DNA of 64,000 nucleotides from UBA1447 sp002329225 (GCA_050946835.1 JBMNVN010000001.1:496001-560000), one strand, 5' to 3'. Shown: positions 8,989 through 18,400, counted from the first letter of the stretch. Notes: generated by a model not told the origin, from the sequence alone. Numbers and translations: made by a program.

Positions 8989-9042
8989 TTTGACATCCCC
9001 CTTTTTTCTTGCAGTACGCTTGTTTGTTTTTTATTATTCACA

Positions 9043-9489
9043 TTATTCCGCCAATGATTTTGCCAAGTCAACATGTGCTAAAATCTCAATGCTGTCAACA
9101 TACTTATCATAGCAATGTTCGCCGTTTTTTTCAATTTTATCGTCATTCATAAGCTGAAGCATAAAACGGTCCAATTGGTTCCAGATTGTAATCCTCATCG
9201 GCACTTCCATAATGGCGGAGTAGCCCGCAATTACAATGTAACCGGACTCCGTTTTTGCAAAGTCGGTCTCCCTGACTCTGTTGCCGTGTTTTTTTAAATC
9301 ATCCGTGACATCTACACTTTCTGCACCGGCAAGAAAGCCGACCCCGATTGACTGTATGCCGCCCTTTTCAAAATCATTTTTAATAATCACGTCAATAAAA
9401 GACAGCAATTTTTCCCAACCGACGGGCCAGGTCAGTTCATAGTACAAAGTTGTAAATCCGCCCTCTTTTTCAATTCCTTTCAGTTGCAT
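9043..9489 (-). CDS. Uncharacterised protein
   Basis: The family of this 148-aa protein was not recognised. It appears soluble with mixed alpha/beta content; it includes GGFTTLYYELTWPVGWEKLL near the start, seen as LYYELTWP, and SIGVGFLAG in the middle. There is no signal peptide and no membrane helix. The reading frame is intact, and the gene sits alone between the GPH symporter and a DMT transporter with 47-54 bp on each side, so its operon membership is unclear. Confidence 0.6.
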   Translation of the reverse strand: MQLKGIEKEGGFTTLYYELTWPVGWEKLLSFIDVIIKNDFEKGGIQSIGVGFLAGAESVDVTDDLKKHGNRVRETDFAKTESGYIVIAGYSAIMEVPMRITIWNQLDRFMLQLMNDDKIEKNGEHCYDKYVDSIEILAHVDLAKSLAE

Positions 9490-9535
9490 AATGACACCTC
9501 AAATCCGAATTTCATATTCTTTTAACGATTGTTGT

Positions 9536-10477
9536 TTATGATTCCAATTTTACACCGTCGGCACGCTTGCGCTTGAACTGAAAGTTGGCAATAAAAACGC
9601 CTATAATAATTATTATCGCACCGGCAATTTGATAAGAGGAAAACTGTTCCTTTAAAACCAACGTACCGGCAAGAACCGACACTACGGTTGCAAGGCCGAA
9701 AAAGGATGAGGTTTTATTTACTCCGATTCTGGCAACGGCGATGTTGTACAGGAAAAACGCAATCACGGAACAGCCTATCCCCTGGTACAGAATTGCTATG
9801 AGAAAACCCGTATTTTGAAACGGTAATTTTAAAAGTTCCGCCACATCGGATTTTATTACCGCCTCCGTAAGAGCCATTACGGAGAACAAAACCGCTCCGC
9901 CGCCCGCCATGACATAGGTTATCTCCACCCCGGAATAGTTTACAGCCTTTTCAACCGAAACGCTGTAAAAGGCATAGGATATTACCGCTATTGAAAGCAG
10001 GAGGTAACCCAACGCGGAAAAACTTGCCGTTGCGCCAACCGCAAACACCGTAAAGAACACCCCTACCAGCGTAAGCGAAATACCGATGACCTGCGTTTTA
10101 GTGGGCTTCTTTTTAAGTATCAGGGTTGAGGCAATAATGGAGGTGACGGGTATACAGGCGAGAAAAACTCCGCTTTCGGATGCGGTTGTAAAGCTTATCC
10201 CCAGGTTTTCGCCCGTAAAATAGATACAGGGGCAAAAAAGGGCAATCAGAAAAAGAGGCTTGAGCGATTTGCCCCGCAGTTGAAGTTTAATAATTCCGGT
10301 TGCGGCGCATAAGGTCATCACCAGAAAGGCGACTAAAAACCGCCATCCCAATAACGCCAATACTCCTGTCTTATTTGCCGCATGTTTTGTGAATACGGGG
10401 CTTAAGCCGTATAAAATCTCGCAAACGATAGCGCTCAGGTAGCCGCCGATGATTAAAGTCTTGTTTTTTTTGTTCAT
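9536..10477 (-). CDS. EamA-family (DMT) transporter
   Basis: The 313-aa protein has ten hydrophobic helices arranged as two EamA repeats. Each repeat ends in the typical pattern: GISLTLVGVFF in the first half and IAGAIIIIIGVF in the second. Members export amino acids or other small metabolites, and the substrate cannot be read from the sequence. The C-terminal tail is basic (FKRKR), consistent with a cytoplasmic end. A second DMT transporter occurs at about 20.2-21.1 kb, but the two are not close paralogues by eye. Confidence 0.85.
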   Translation of the reverse strand: MNKKNKTLIIGGYLSAIVCEILYGLSPVFTKHAANKTGVLALLGWRFLVAFLVMTLCAATGIIKLQLRGKSLKPLFLIALFCPCIYFTGENLGISFTTASESGVFLACIPVTSIIASTLILKKKPTKTQVIGISLTLVGVFFTVFAVGATASFSALGYLLLSIAVISYAFYSVSVEKAVNYSGVEITYVMAGGGAVLFSVMALTEAVIKSDVAELLKLPFQNTGFLIAILYQGIGCSVIAFFLYNIAVARIGVNKTSSFFGLATVVSVLAGTLVLKEQFSSYQIAGAIIIIIGVFIANFQFKRKRADGVKLES

Positions 10478-10540
10478 TCAGGTTGTTCCTTATCTGTAGT
10501 TTTTTCATAGCAATTTTTGTTAAAAGGTTACTGTGTAATA

Positions 10541-12490
10541 TTAATCAACAGTATAACCAACTTCAGTTTCAGCTGCTTTTTTAAGAATTTCAGTGTTATA
10601 AAAATCGTCAACTGCTCGCACATACTTCAACTTGCTTCTTATATATTCTTGAAGGTTTTTGTCACAGCAAAAGACATAACATCCCTTTAGGCCTCGAGTC
10701 ATTAAGGTCCTGTAAGTATTCTTAATAATTTCATCAGCGATACTTTCTGCTTTCTCCGGGTCAGTTTTATACAAGCCTTTTAAACCTTTGATAGATTGAT
10801 CCGTACTGGCCCTTTCTGAAAAATCGGTTATGAGGTTCTTACCATCATGCCTCAAATCTTTACCTATTATCACTCCGACATAGTCAAACTCAATTCCCTG
10901 TGAAGTGTGAATACAACCCGCTTGATAGACTGAGTTCTCATCAATTGCCCAAGTTGTCGTATTGTCAAGATTCCAGCTCATTCCGAAATCATACTCATCG
11001 ATATAAATATCTTCTACTTGCTTGTTTGATCTGCTTGAAGAATCCCAATCCCAGCAGTAACCGGCAACAATTCTCGACTTGTTATTTATCTTATTCTTTT
11101 CAATTATTTGTTGTCTCATTTCATTCGGGTCATCAAAGAGTTGAAAATCATAATCAAACTCAAAAAATTCTGAATCAGCAACATTGTTCAGTTCCAGCAA
11201 GTTATCTAACCACAATATATAAGCGTCAGAACCATTACATCTGAATTGTAAATCTAGTCTCATCTCTAAAATGTTTGCCTGATATAATTGCGCAAATTTT
11301 CGAATTTCAACTATTCTGCCGGCATCATCTACATGAATTCTTTGATTTTCATCTATAAAAAATATTGAAAATTTTGATGAAAATATTATTTCTTTCATCT
11401 GGTTTTCGCCCTTATTTTTGAACATGCCGGATTTTTCGCCAAGGCGATGTGCCTCATCAACTATAAGGGCATCAAACTCATTCTTTTCAGATTCATAAAA
11501 AGCACCTGATCCTTTGAAAAGGTTTTTAATATATGTTGTTTTAAACGAGCCTTTCAACTTATTATAATACACTTCACGAGGGGCTTGATTTTTTGTTATA
11601 TACTGGCAAACCATGTCCTCTGAAGTAAGTTTTACCAAAAGGTTGATTGCTAAAACCGATTTACCGGTTCCTGGTCCGCCTTCTACAATGATGACATTCT
11701 TTTTTCCGCTTCTGAATGATTCTCTAGCAGAATACAGTGCTTGCTCAAATATTACTTTCTGTTCACCAATCATTGTAAATTCATCATTGCCGTTTAGCAT
11801 TTTATTAAGACTGTCCTGCAGTGATTTTGAAGGTCTTATTTTGCCGTTCTCAATAATGTATAGCACTCTTTTTTGGTCTGGCTTTTTTATATATTTTCCA
11901 ATAAAATTTCTCAGTTTAAAAACATCACCTTTTGCAAAAACAGGTGATTTCAACAAGTAATCGCGATACACTTCGTGTTTAATTTGATCGTTAGGTTGTA
12001 TCGGATAATTGTGTAAATATGCACACGGATATAGTTTGACTGCACTACTTTGCACTGACTCATTATAGTCTAAAATTAACCTTGAATATGACCACGCTTG
12101 ATACGAAGGATGCTCAATATATCTTCCGCCGTAATACTGAGTTCTGATTATTCCATCTCTATCTGTAATTGCCTCAACTTCATCGTTCCATTGCTTTAGC
12201 TCTATTATTATTGCTGACTTATTATCATTATCATCCAAGCCCGTTAAAATAAAATCAATCCGATTGTTAGTTCTCGGTATTTTATATTCTATTGCAACCC
12301 CACAACCATCTGGGAACTCGGATGTGTTTAGTACCTTATTCATGTACTCCATGGAGTTTCTCCACGATCTTATTTCCTGTGGTGAGGTAAGTCCAATTCG
12401 GCTTTGAAATGATTGATATATTTTATCAGCTATAATGTCACGAGTAACATCATCAACAAATTCGCCTTTTGTAGCTTCATAGATAATCAT
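10541..12490 (-). CDS. DUF2075 (Schlafen-like) helicase with N-terminal nuclease-like domain
   Basis: The 649-aa protein has two parts. Residues about 60-110 contain NRIDFILTG followed by AIIIELKQW, a D...ExK pattern of PD-(D/E)XK nucleases. From about residue 265 comes a DUF2075 superfamily-1-type ATPase: Walker A GGPGTGKSVLA, Walker B DALIVDEAHRLGE and a C-terminal TSQGIEFDYVGV box. It is probably a DNA- or RNA-acting helicase-nuclease. A MazG-like gene lies 12 bp upstream on the same strand. The pair is more AT-rich than its flanks and appears transferred. A defence role is inferred, not shown. Confidence 0.85.
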   Translation of the reverse strand: MIIYEATKGEFVDDVTRDIIADKIYQSFQSRIGLTSPQEIRSWRNSMEYMNKVLNTSEFPDGCGVAIEYKIPRTNNRIDFILTGLDDNDNKSAIIIELKQWNDEVEAITDRDGIIRTQYYGGRYIEHPSYQAWSYSRLILDYNESVQSSAVKLYPCAYLHNYPIQPNDQIKHEVYRDYLLKSPVFAKGDVFKLRNFIGKYIKKPDQKRVLYIIENGKIRPSKSLQDSLNKMLNGNDEFTMIGEQKVIFEQALYSARESFRSGKKNVIIVEGGPGTGKSVLAINLLVKLTSEDMVCQYITKNQAPREVYYNKLKGSFKTTYIKNLFKGSGAFYESEKNEFDALIVDEAHRLGEKSGMFKNKGENQMKEIIFSSKFSIFFIDENQRIHVDDAGRIVEIRKFAQLYQANILEMRLDLQFRCNGSDAYILWLDNLLELNNVADSEFFEFDYDFQLFDDPNEMRQQIIEKNKINNKSRIVAGYCWDWDSSSRSNKQVEDIYIDEYDFGMSWNLDNTTTWAIDENSVYQAGCIHTSQGIEFDYVGVIIGKDLRHDGKNLITDFSERASTDQSIKGLKGLYKTDPEKAESIADEIIKNTYRTLMTRGLKGCYVFCCDKNLQEYIRSKLKYVRAVDDFYNTEILKKAAETEVGYTVD

Positions 12491-12502
12491 TTTTCGACCT
12501 CA

Positions 12503-12817
12503 TTACAGTTCGGTATATTTTTTGCTGTTACCTTTTGATTTTTCGACGGGATACTTTTCATCGTTTTTCTTTAATTTCTCATATGCTTTCTCAATAAGGT
12601 TAATATCGAGAGAATCGGCCAAAAGTATACAGTAAATAAAAACATCGGCCAATTCCTCGAATACTTTTTCTTGAGAAAAAGAAGAGTTCCACTGAAAGTT
12701 CTCAAGCAACTCGCCTGACTCAATGGATATCGATTTCGCCAAATTTTCCGGCGTATGGAATTTTTTCCAATCTCGCGCATCTCTGAATTCAATTACTCTT
12801 TTTATCAGTTCTTCCAT
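12503..12817 (-). CDS. MazG-like nucleotide pyrophosphohydrolase
   Basis: The 104-residue protein has the MazG/iMazG all-alpha pattern. SIESGELLE carries the ExxE metal-binding helix, and FEELADVFIYCILLAD supplies the second ExxD helix. Such enzymes hydrolyse NTPs or dNTPs to the monophosphate. The start at MEELIK was chosen because GGGAG lies eight bases upstream; the longer open frame upstream has no conserved sequence. The gene lies 12 bp before the DUF2075 gene and was probably co-acquired with it. Confidence 0.85.
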   Translation of the reverse strand: MEELIKRVIEFRDARDWKKFHTPENLAKSISIESGELLENFQWNSSFSQEKVFEELADVFIYCILLADSLDINLIEKAYEKLKKNDEKYPVEKSKGNSKKYTEL

Positions 12818-12934
12818 TACATATCTCCCAATAAAAATGTATTTTTCCCTAATGCATTCAGTTATTTCATTGTGCTTCCCATTATACGCTGAAACATGTT
12901 TAATTATAAAAATCAATCGCCCGTCACAAAAATG

Positions 12935-14953
12935 CTATTCGCAAAAAACAGTCCCCACTGTCCACGGTTCAAGGGGCGGCAATTTAACAAGAAAATCTTC
13001 TCCGTCTTTGCTGAAAGGCAGCTTTACGGAGGCGGTTGCGGCGGACATAAAAGAGAAGTCCGTACCCAGGGGATTACGGATGCGAAGGGTGAGTTCTTCC
13101 GTTTTACCGATTGTGCAGTTGAGGACGGAAACGCTTGTTGTCTGATGTGCGCCGTTTTCGCGCGGCAATAAGACCGCCTGCTGATAGGAGTCAAGTATGG
13201 CGGGGAGCCTTTTTTTACCGGCGATATACTCCATTGCCCGGAGCAACTGTCTGCGCTTGTCATAACTGATGACGGTCACCCACGGGTTATGTCCGAATAC
13301 CGCCCACTTGGCATTTTTGCCTGTGCGCACAATTGCGTTTGCAACGCCGTATGGATATTGGGAATCCATGTCCAATTTGGGGACGTTTAAGCTGTCGGTA
13401 TAATAGACGCCGAAGGCTTCGCTCGTGCCGTCCAAATCCTTAACAGCATGGCCGCTTGTGTAAAAAAAGCTCTGTGACCAGGTTTTTGATTCAATGCCCT
13501 CATTGACCGAGTGCGGGATAAACTTTTCACTCAACCGGGTCGTGTTAATCGGAACGGCGTCAGCCCCGAAGCAATCGCCGTAGCCCATTTGGATAAGGTT
13601 GTGGAGTGCGGCGCCGTCCGTCAGCACGGGTTTACTCAAAAGGTATTCAACATCATCGGCCGTCAGCATTGCCGCAACATCGCCGTGCAGAAGATAGATC
13701 GGGTCGTCATCACAGTCCGCACCGTATGCAAGGGGAATTGCGGTAAACGCAAGTTCGGTGCAATTTAAATACGGTTCATCGTTCCAGGAAAAAGGCGCAT
13801 CATCTTTATTCAGTTTACGCTTCCACATCGTTTTGGGAAGATAGAGCCTTGCACCCGCCTGAATGGTATTCTCGTTGGCTTTTACCAACCTCTCCCAATA
13901 CGGTCTGTGCCGGGCAAAATCCCGGAAGAACTTTGCATGATACTGCATCGGGTCAAATAAATTCATCACCATGGCATAACTCATGGCGTTGGCGCCCGAA
14001 GCCAGGTATATAGATGTTTCAAAGCAGGTTCCCGCAGGGGTCTTGCCGTAGACAACATCCGGGAGGTTTTCGATTTCGGGGCGAATCTCCGTCACATAGT
14101 CCGGCAGCATACTGTTCTGCCAACTGATAAAGAAAGATTTTTTCAGCTGTTCGTTGGGATTGTGGTCATTGTACGCTCCGCCGCCCGGACGGCTTTTGGG
14201 ATTTTTGCCGCTGCCTTTTCGCATGGCGTCAAAGATAAAATCATATCCGTAGCCGGTATAGCCGCCGTTTGCGCAGTATTGGAACCCGATATAGCTGTCG
14301 GGAGAAACATCGCAGACGGTTTTTGACATAAGATATGTAAAATCGTACAGTCCGTCCCTGATAAACTCCACAAACTTTTCGCGCCATGAGATATCGCCGA
14401 AGTTTATTGCTTCGACAAGTTCTTTACGGTTAAAAGCCGAGCCGTACTTTGTGTTGAATTTTTCTATACAGGCATCGCAAAAACAGCCCTGTTGCAACGG
14501 AGCATGATTGGTCGCACGCAAGTCGTCATCAATCCAGACGCAGTAGGGCTTCATCTTTGCATATTCTTTAAGCATGTCAACAATGTATTTGCGGAAGTTT
14601 TCGCCGTTCCAGCAAAAGCAGTAGTCGGCGGTTGACCCGTCCGGCCCCGTCATATGCTCAACGGCGGAGCCGTCATAAACCAGCCCGCTGCAGTCGCGTG
14701 CGGACATATATTGCCCGTGACCGACGGTGTTGCTGATTTGCAGAGAAACCCGCAAGCCTGCCGCACGGAACTTTTCGGCGGATTGACGGATTTTTGCCGC
14801 ACTTTCACGGTGCTTTTCAATCGGAGGGAAACCGTAATCGCCGGCAAACCAAACTTCGTCACATGAGCCGGGATTTTCACCGACAATTGTGAGGAAGTCC
14901 TCGATGAACTTATCATCATTTTGCAGATAGTCACCCAAGCGTTGTGTAAGCAT
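12935..14953 (-). CDS. Putative TIM-barrel glycoside hydrolase-like protein
   Basis: The 672-aa protein resembles GH42-like or related clan-A barrels. An acidic CVWIDDDLR strand is followed by a cysteine cluster, GCFCDACIEKF, of the kind found after the acid strand in these proteins. The later part carries SGANAMSYAMVMN and a C-terminal beta-rich domain that contains PLEPWTVG. No signal peptide is present, so it is intracellular. A good AAGGAGGAGG ribosome binding site precedes the start. The next gene downstream is a metallophosphoesterase encoded further upstream on this strand. The substrate is unknown and the family assignment is tentative. Confidence 0.55.
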   Translation of the reverse strand: MLTQRLGDYLQNDDKFIEDFLTIVGENPGSCDEVWFAGDYGFPPIEKHRESAAKIRQSAEKFRAAGLRVSLQISNTVGHGQYMSARDCSGLVYDGSAVEHMTGPDGSTADYCFCWNGENFRKYIVDMLKEYAKMKPYCVWIDDDLRATNHAPLQQGCFCDACIEKFNTKYGSAFNRKELVEAINFGDISWREKFVEFIRDGLYDFTYLMSKTVCDVSPDSYIGFQYCANGGYTGYGYDFIFDAMRKGSGKNPKSRPGGGAYNDHNPNEQLKKSFFISWQNSMLPDYVTEIRPEIENLPDVVYGKTPAGTCFETSIYLASGANAMSYAMVMNLFDPMQYHAKFFRDFARHRPYWERLVKANENTIQAGARLYLPKTMWKRKLNKDDAPFSWNDEPYLNCTELAFTAIPLAYGADCDDDPIYLLHGDVAAMLTADDVEYLLSKPVLTDGAALHNLIQMGYGDCFGADAVPINTTRLSEKFIPHSVNEGIESKTWSQSFFYTSGHAVKDLDGTSEAFGVYYTDSLNVPKLDMDSQYPYGVANAIVRTGKNAKWAVFGHNPWVTVISYDKRRQLLRAMEYIAGKKRLPAILDSYQQAVLLPRENGAHQTTSVSVLNCTIGKTEELTLRIRNPLGTDFSFMSAATASVKLPFSKDGEDFLVKLPPLEPWTVGTVFCE

Positions 14954-15031
14954 TTAGTCCTCCTCCTTGGATATATCATCATGCGGGAGGGTTAAGTAAA
15001 ACGGAGGCTTCCCTCAAATTAGATGAACGGG

Positions 15032-16732
15032 TTAAAACAGACCCTTTACGAAGTATTTTTTCATCAGTTCCAATGAGAAAAGGATTTTTTCCGTCAGGGC
15101 TTTTAAGGCTTCATCCCTGTTTGCCGCCGCTTCTTCGGGCGTTTCCGGCGCAAAGCCGGTGAGGACTCCGTTATTGTCGTCCACGCCGTCGCCGTCATAG
15201 GCAAACCCATGGAGAAGCGGAGCAATAAGCGCCAGCATAAAGTATTCGCCCGGAGTAATAGGCCCGTAAGTATTGGAGGCGAACATGGTCAGCCTCCCGG
15301 CAATGCCGTCATCGCCGTTATTTGTCAAAAGCTCATTTGCAGCGTTTAAGAAAACTTCGTCGGCAACGCCCGCAAGGTCATACCGCAGGATAAGGGCAAT
15401 CATTCTGAGGAGGATTGTTACTTCCGTACTCTCCAAAGTTTTATCTTCGTTGCCGGCAAAGTGGGCAGCCACCAAAGTCATTGCAAGTTCCCAGCCGTTT
15501 TTGTAAGGGCTTGCGGGGATTTCAATCCCGTACTTTGCCGCCAGCTCTGCGGCGCTGCCTTCCCCGTAAAGGGGCATGGCAAGGATGTCATTCAACCCGT
15601 CCGTGGCGGTTTTTACAAGATTGTAATAAGGTTCGCCTTCGGCAATGCCGATTTTTTCCATAGAAAGGGAATCTGCCAAACGATGGCGTATGCCCGCCTT
15701 TAAAAAGCCCAAAGCGTAATCATTGAGGCCCTCATTCATAAGTGCAATCTGCGCCGGAGTATAACCGGCAACTTGGGCGGTCAGCGCATCGGTGTCAATG
15801 GAATCTATCGTCCTTGCCTCATATTCAATCCTGTTTTTGGAAAAAGTAACCATCCTGTATTGCAAAGGATACATGATCAGGGCGGTGGTGGAAAAATCAT
15901 AGATTCTGTTGCCGAGGGTGCTGGTGTAAACCGCAACGTCGCTGCAATGCTCATGGCCCGTGAAAACCGCATGGATGCCCAGGTTTGCGAAAGATTCGGC
16001 GGTGGACAAGTGATTGCGGACGATAAAATCTCTGCTGAAAATGCGCTGTGCAGGTATATGGTCAAGCAGGTTGTGGTGCATCATCAGGATAACGGATTTT
16101 CCTTCCTTACGAGCCTGCAGGGCCTGTGTGCGCAACCATGATTTTCTGGCATCGGTAAGCCCGTCGGCGCTGGAAACGGAGTGGTCGCAACTGTCAAGCG
16201 CTAAAAGACGGTAAGTGTCGTTTAAGTCGGCGGCATAGGAGCAGCTGTCGGGGTCCACGGTAATGGCTTCATCATAGCCGAAGGGGGCGTAGATGGTCTT
16301 AAAGTCGTCAACGTCCGTTTCACCGTTATAAGCGACATCGTGATTGCCGTTAATGACAAACACCTGCTTACCGGTAGCTTCCTCAAAGGCGGCAAGTTTT
16401 TCCGCAATGCCATGGTGCTGTTCCGGATTAGTGCGCCCGTTGCCGCTCAAGTCGCCGGCAATTAAGATATACTCACATTCATTCCCGGCACATTGGCGTA
16501 GGAACTCGTCGATAATAAAGCCGATTTCATTTTCCAGGGCGGCACGGCGGTTGGCATACCAGAAAATCGGGTCATCAATATTCCCTCCAATCCGCTCTGC
16601 GGGAACGGTATAGTGAGGGTCGGCGGTGACCGCAATGGTCAGCTCACAATTTGCATCTCCGCCACCGGGAAAAATCACCGAAGAAGAAAAAACAAAGATT
16701 AAACTCAGCAACAGACTCATAAACTTCAACAT
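15032..16732 (-). CDS. Secreted metallophosphoesterase
   Basis: The 566-aa protein has a hydrophobic signal peptide (about residues 1-28), then the calcineurin-like phosphoesterase motifs in order: ADPHYT, AGDLSGNG, INGNHDVAY, ILMMHHNLL and TGHEHCSD. The catalytic domain covers about residues 30-300, and a helical C-terminal region of about 250 residues with no recognised family follows. It is exported, probably to hydrolyse a phosphate ester or phosphodiester outside the cell. AAAGGAG lies ten bases before the start. A 132-nt structured leader driven by its own promoter precedes it. Confidence 0.85.
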   Translation of the reverse strand: MLKFMSLLLSLIFVFSSSVIFPGGGDANCELTIAVTADPHYTVPAERIGGNIDDPIFWYANRRAALENEIGFIIDEFLRQCAGNECEYILIAGDLSGNGRTNPEQHHGIAEKLAAFEEATGKQVFVINGNHDVAYNGETDVDDFKTIYAPFGYDEAITVDPDSCSYAADLNDTYRLLALDSCDHSVSSADGLTDARKSWLRTQALQARKEGKSVILMMHHNLLDHIPAQRIFSRDFIVRNHLSTAESFANLGIHAVFTGHEHCSDVAVYTSTLGNRIYDFSTTALIMYPLQYRMVTFSKNRIEYEARTIDSIDTDALTAQVAGYTPAQIALMNEGLNDYALGFLKAGIRHRLADSLSMEKIGIAEGEPYYNLVKTATDGLNDILAMPLYGEGSAAELAAKYGIEIPASPYKNGWELAMTLVAAHFAGNEDKTLESTEVTILLRMIALILRYDLAGVADEVFLNAANELLTNNGDDGIAGRLTMFASNTYGPITPGEYFMLALIAPLLHGFAYDGDGVDDNNGVLTGFAPETPEEAAANRDEALKALTEKILFSLELMKKYFVKGLF

Positions 16733-16864
16733 CAGACGAACACTCCTTTGAATTTTAGTCGGCTCTCTTAGGAAGGGATTTGGCTCCCCGGCAACCCGTA
16801 TCGGAGTTCACCTGCGAGCCGTTCAAGGAAAAACGGCGGGTGCGTTACAGCACTCGCAATTGTT
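16733..16864 (-). ncRNA. Structured 5' leader, riboswitch-like, class unknown
   Basis: The untranslated leader upstream of the metallophosphoesterase can fold into several elements: a GCGAGTGC/GCACCCGC hairpin with one mismatch, a CCGTT/AACGG hairpin, and a domain of about 62 nt closed by CGGCTC with GAGCCG. The 5' CGGCTC arm could also pair with GAGCC about 30 nt downstream, so two exclusive pairings exist. It does not match a riboswitch consensus that could be recalled with confidence. A GGGTGC...GCACTC stem with a T-run exists on the other strand, so a plus-strand RNA cannot be excluded. The rest of the 420-bp gap to the Fic gene holds a terminator. Confidence 0.5.
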
Positions 16865-16870
16865 TTTAGA

Positions 16871-16899
16871 ATTATAACACTCCGGAGAGTGATTAGCAA
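16871..16899 (-). promoter_or_regulatory. Promoter of the metallophosphoesterase leader
   Basis: Read on the minus strand this is TTGCTA, a 17-bp spacer and TATAAT. The spacer contains CACTC-TCCG-GAGTG, a perfect 5-bp inverted repeat that could bind a repressor. Confidence 0.75.
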
Positions 16900-16974
16900 T
16901 GCGGGCGGCGGGCAATTGTGCTGTGTTTTTCACCTGTTACATTTGGGTTCATTTGGATATGCCGTCAAAAAAAA

Positions 16975-17012
16975 CCGAATAATTCAGGCCGGGTTGCATC
17001 TGAATTATTCGG
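16975..17012. terminator. Strong intrinsic terminator
   Basis: A perfect 13-bp stem (CCGAATAATTCAG) has a 12-nt loop and T-runs on both sides: eight Ts on the minus strand, and TTAATTTTTT on the plus strand. It ends the Fic transcript about 140 bp after the stop codon. Confidence 0.85.
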
Positions 17013-17152
17013 GGTTAATTTTTTATTTCAAAGTAATGCTACCGTATTTTGCAATAATCTTCGGCTGATTTAACACACGATGTTATTTTAGCCGAAACCT
17101 TACAAGTTTGCTAGCGGATTTGGAAAAATTATCTCAATGGGGAATGAAAGCT

Positions 17153-18217
17153 CTATGTCAAATTTTTATCGTTGCGGATATATCTTGAACTTCTTGATTC
17201 TCCTATTCGTTTAATCCGCTTATCTTTTACCATTCTTCCCAGAACCGCCTCCACCGTAGTAGGGCTTATGTCCGGATGAATTGCACATATCTCCGCTTTG
17301 GAAACAGGTGTCAGACTGCCAAGCACGGCTGCTTCAATACGGGCGGTTTTTGTAACTTTTTTACCGTGAACAACGGCAAAACGCTTGTCCAGTTCCTTAT
17401 AGCACATATACAGTGTAGAAAGAAAATTTTTGATAAAAGGTATATAGTCGTTTTCATTCGTATTCCATCCCTCGGAGGATTGGCGGAGCGCCTCATAGTA
17501 TTGCACCTTATAGTTGTTAATCTGTTCCTCAAAGGAGATATACTTTCCGGCATCAAATCCATTCTTGTAGAGCAGCAAAAGCGAAAGAAGTCGGGAAATT
17601 CTTCCGTTGCCGTCCTGAAACGGATGGATACATAAAAAATCCAGAATCACACAGGGAATAAGCAGAAGTTGATTTATGTTTGCGTTAGAGCAGGCATCCA
17701 GATACGCAAGTTCAAGCTGCTGCATGGCGTGTTCAGTTTGCTCAGCCGGAATGGGACGAAACCGGACGCTCCTTGTTCCGTCCGCCGCAATCTCCATTAT
17801 CACATTATCCGTTACCTTGTATTGACCGCCAAACTCGTACCCGGCAACGGACATCATCGTTTTATGAAGTGCTAAAATGTCATGTTCGCCAAATGATAAA
17901 TGCTCATATCCGCTGTGAACGACGTTGAGAGCATCTCGATAACCCGCAATTTCCGCCTCATTATGGTTAAAGGGTGCGCTACGTTGGTTCACAATCTCCG
18001 AAATACGCTGATCACTGGTCACAATGCCCTCAATAGCATTGGAGCTTTTTACCGACTGCAACTTTGCGATGGCTTCCAGCTCGGTAAACACTTGTGCATA
18101 TTCCTCTTTTCGTGTTCCGGCAGCGGTACGCAACGAATAAATACTGCCCGTTATGCTGATAAGATTTGCCGGAAGCAATCCGTTATCCAAAAAAGAATAA
18201 TCAAACTTTCTCATCAT
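17153..18217 (-). CDS. Fic-domain protein
   Basis: The 354-aa protein has the Fic N-terminal helical domain with an SSNAIEGIVTS inhibitory-type motif. The catalytic HPFQDGNGRISR motif (HxFx(D/E)GNGRxxR) is complete near residue 195. A C-terminal winged-helix-like region (TKTARIEAAVLGSL) follows. Fic enzymes transfer AMP or other nucleotide groups to hydroxyls on target proteins. The intact S(S)NAIEG motif suggests self-inhibition. The gene stands alone behind a region of nested inverted repeats. Confidence 0.9.
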   Translation of the reverse strand: MMRKFDYSFLDNGLLPANLISITGSIYSLRTAAGTRKEEYAQVFTELEAIAKLQSVKSSNAIEGIVTSDQRISEIVNQRSAPFNHNEAEIAGYRDALNVVHSGYEHLSFGEHDILALHKTMMSVAGYEFGGQYKVTDNVIMEIAADGTRSVRFRPIPAEQTEHAMQQLELAYLDACSNANINQLLLIPCVILDFLCIHPFQDGNGRISRLLSLLLLYKNGFDAGKYISFEEQINNYKVQYYEALRQSSEGWNTNENDYIPFIKNFLSTLYMCYKELDKRFAVVHGKKVTKTARIEAAVLGSLTPVSKAEICAIHPDISPTTVEAVLGRMVKDKRIKRIGESRSSRYIRNDKNLT

Positions 18218-18251
18218 ATCCTCTCCGTTTCTGCATATTAATATACCTCTT

Positions 18252-18338
18252 TATATGCAGAAAATCAACCCATAAAGAGGATTTGCTGCATATTTTTAAT
18301 CATTTTATATGCAGCAACGAGAAAGTTATGGGTTGATT
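18252..18338. promoter_or_regulatory. Nested inverted repeats upstream of fic
   Basis: AATCAACCCATAA is repeated in inverse as TTATGGGTTGATT (perfect 13 bp). Inside this pair, GCTGCATAT pairs with ATATGCAGC, and a third copy of TATATGCAG lies on the left. The set could be operator sites or a cruciform. It covers the presumed fic promoter region. Confidence 0.6.
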
Positions 18339-18357
18339 CAGAATTTTTATTTGCAAC

Positions 18358-18390
18358 GGCAGAGCAATCTTGATATTTGATTGCTCTGCC
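18358..18390 (-). terminator. Terminator-like hairpin after the XRE regulator
   Basis: A perfect 12-bp stem (GGCAGAGCAATC) with a 9-nt loop lies just after the stop codon of the XRE-family gene. The U-tail on the minus strand is weak. Confidence 0.6.
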
Positions 18391-18400
18391 ACAAGACGGT

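Noticed and set aside
16733..16864. Known riboswitch (S-box or ydaO-like) in the phosphoesterase leader
   Set aside because: Short stretches resemble parts of these classes on one or the other strand, but the core order and conserved bases do not match, so no class is assigned.
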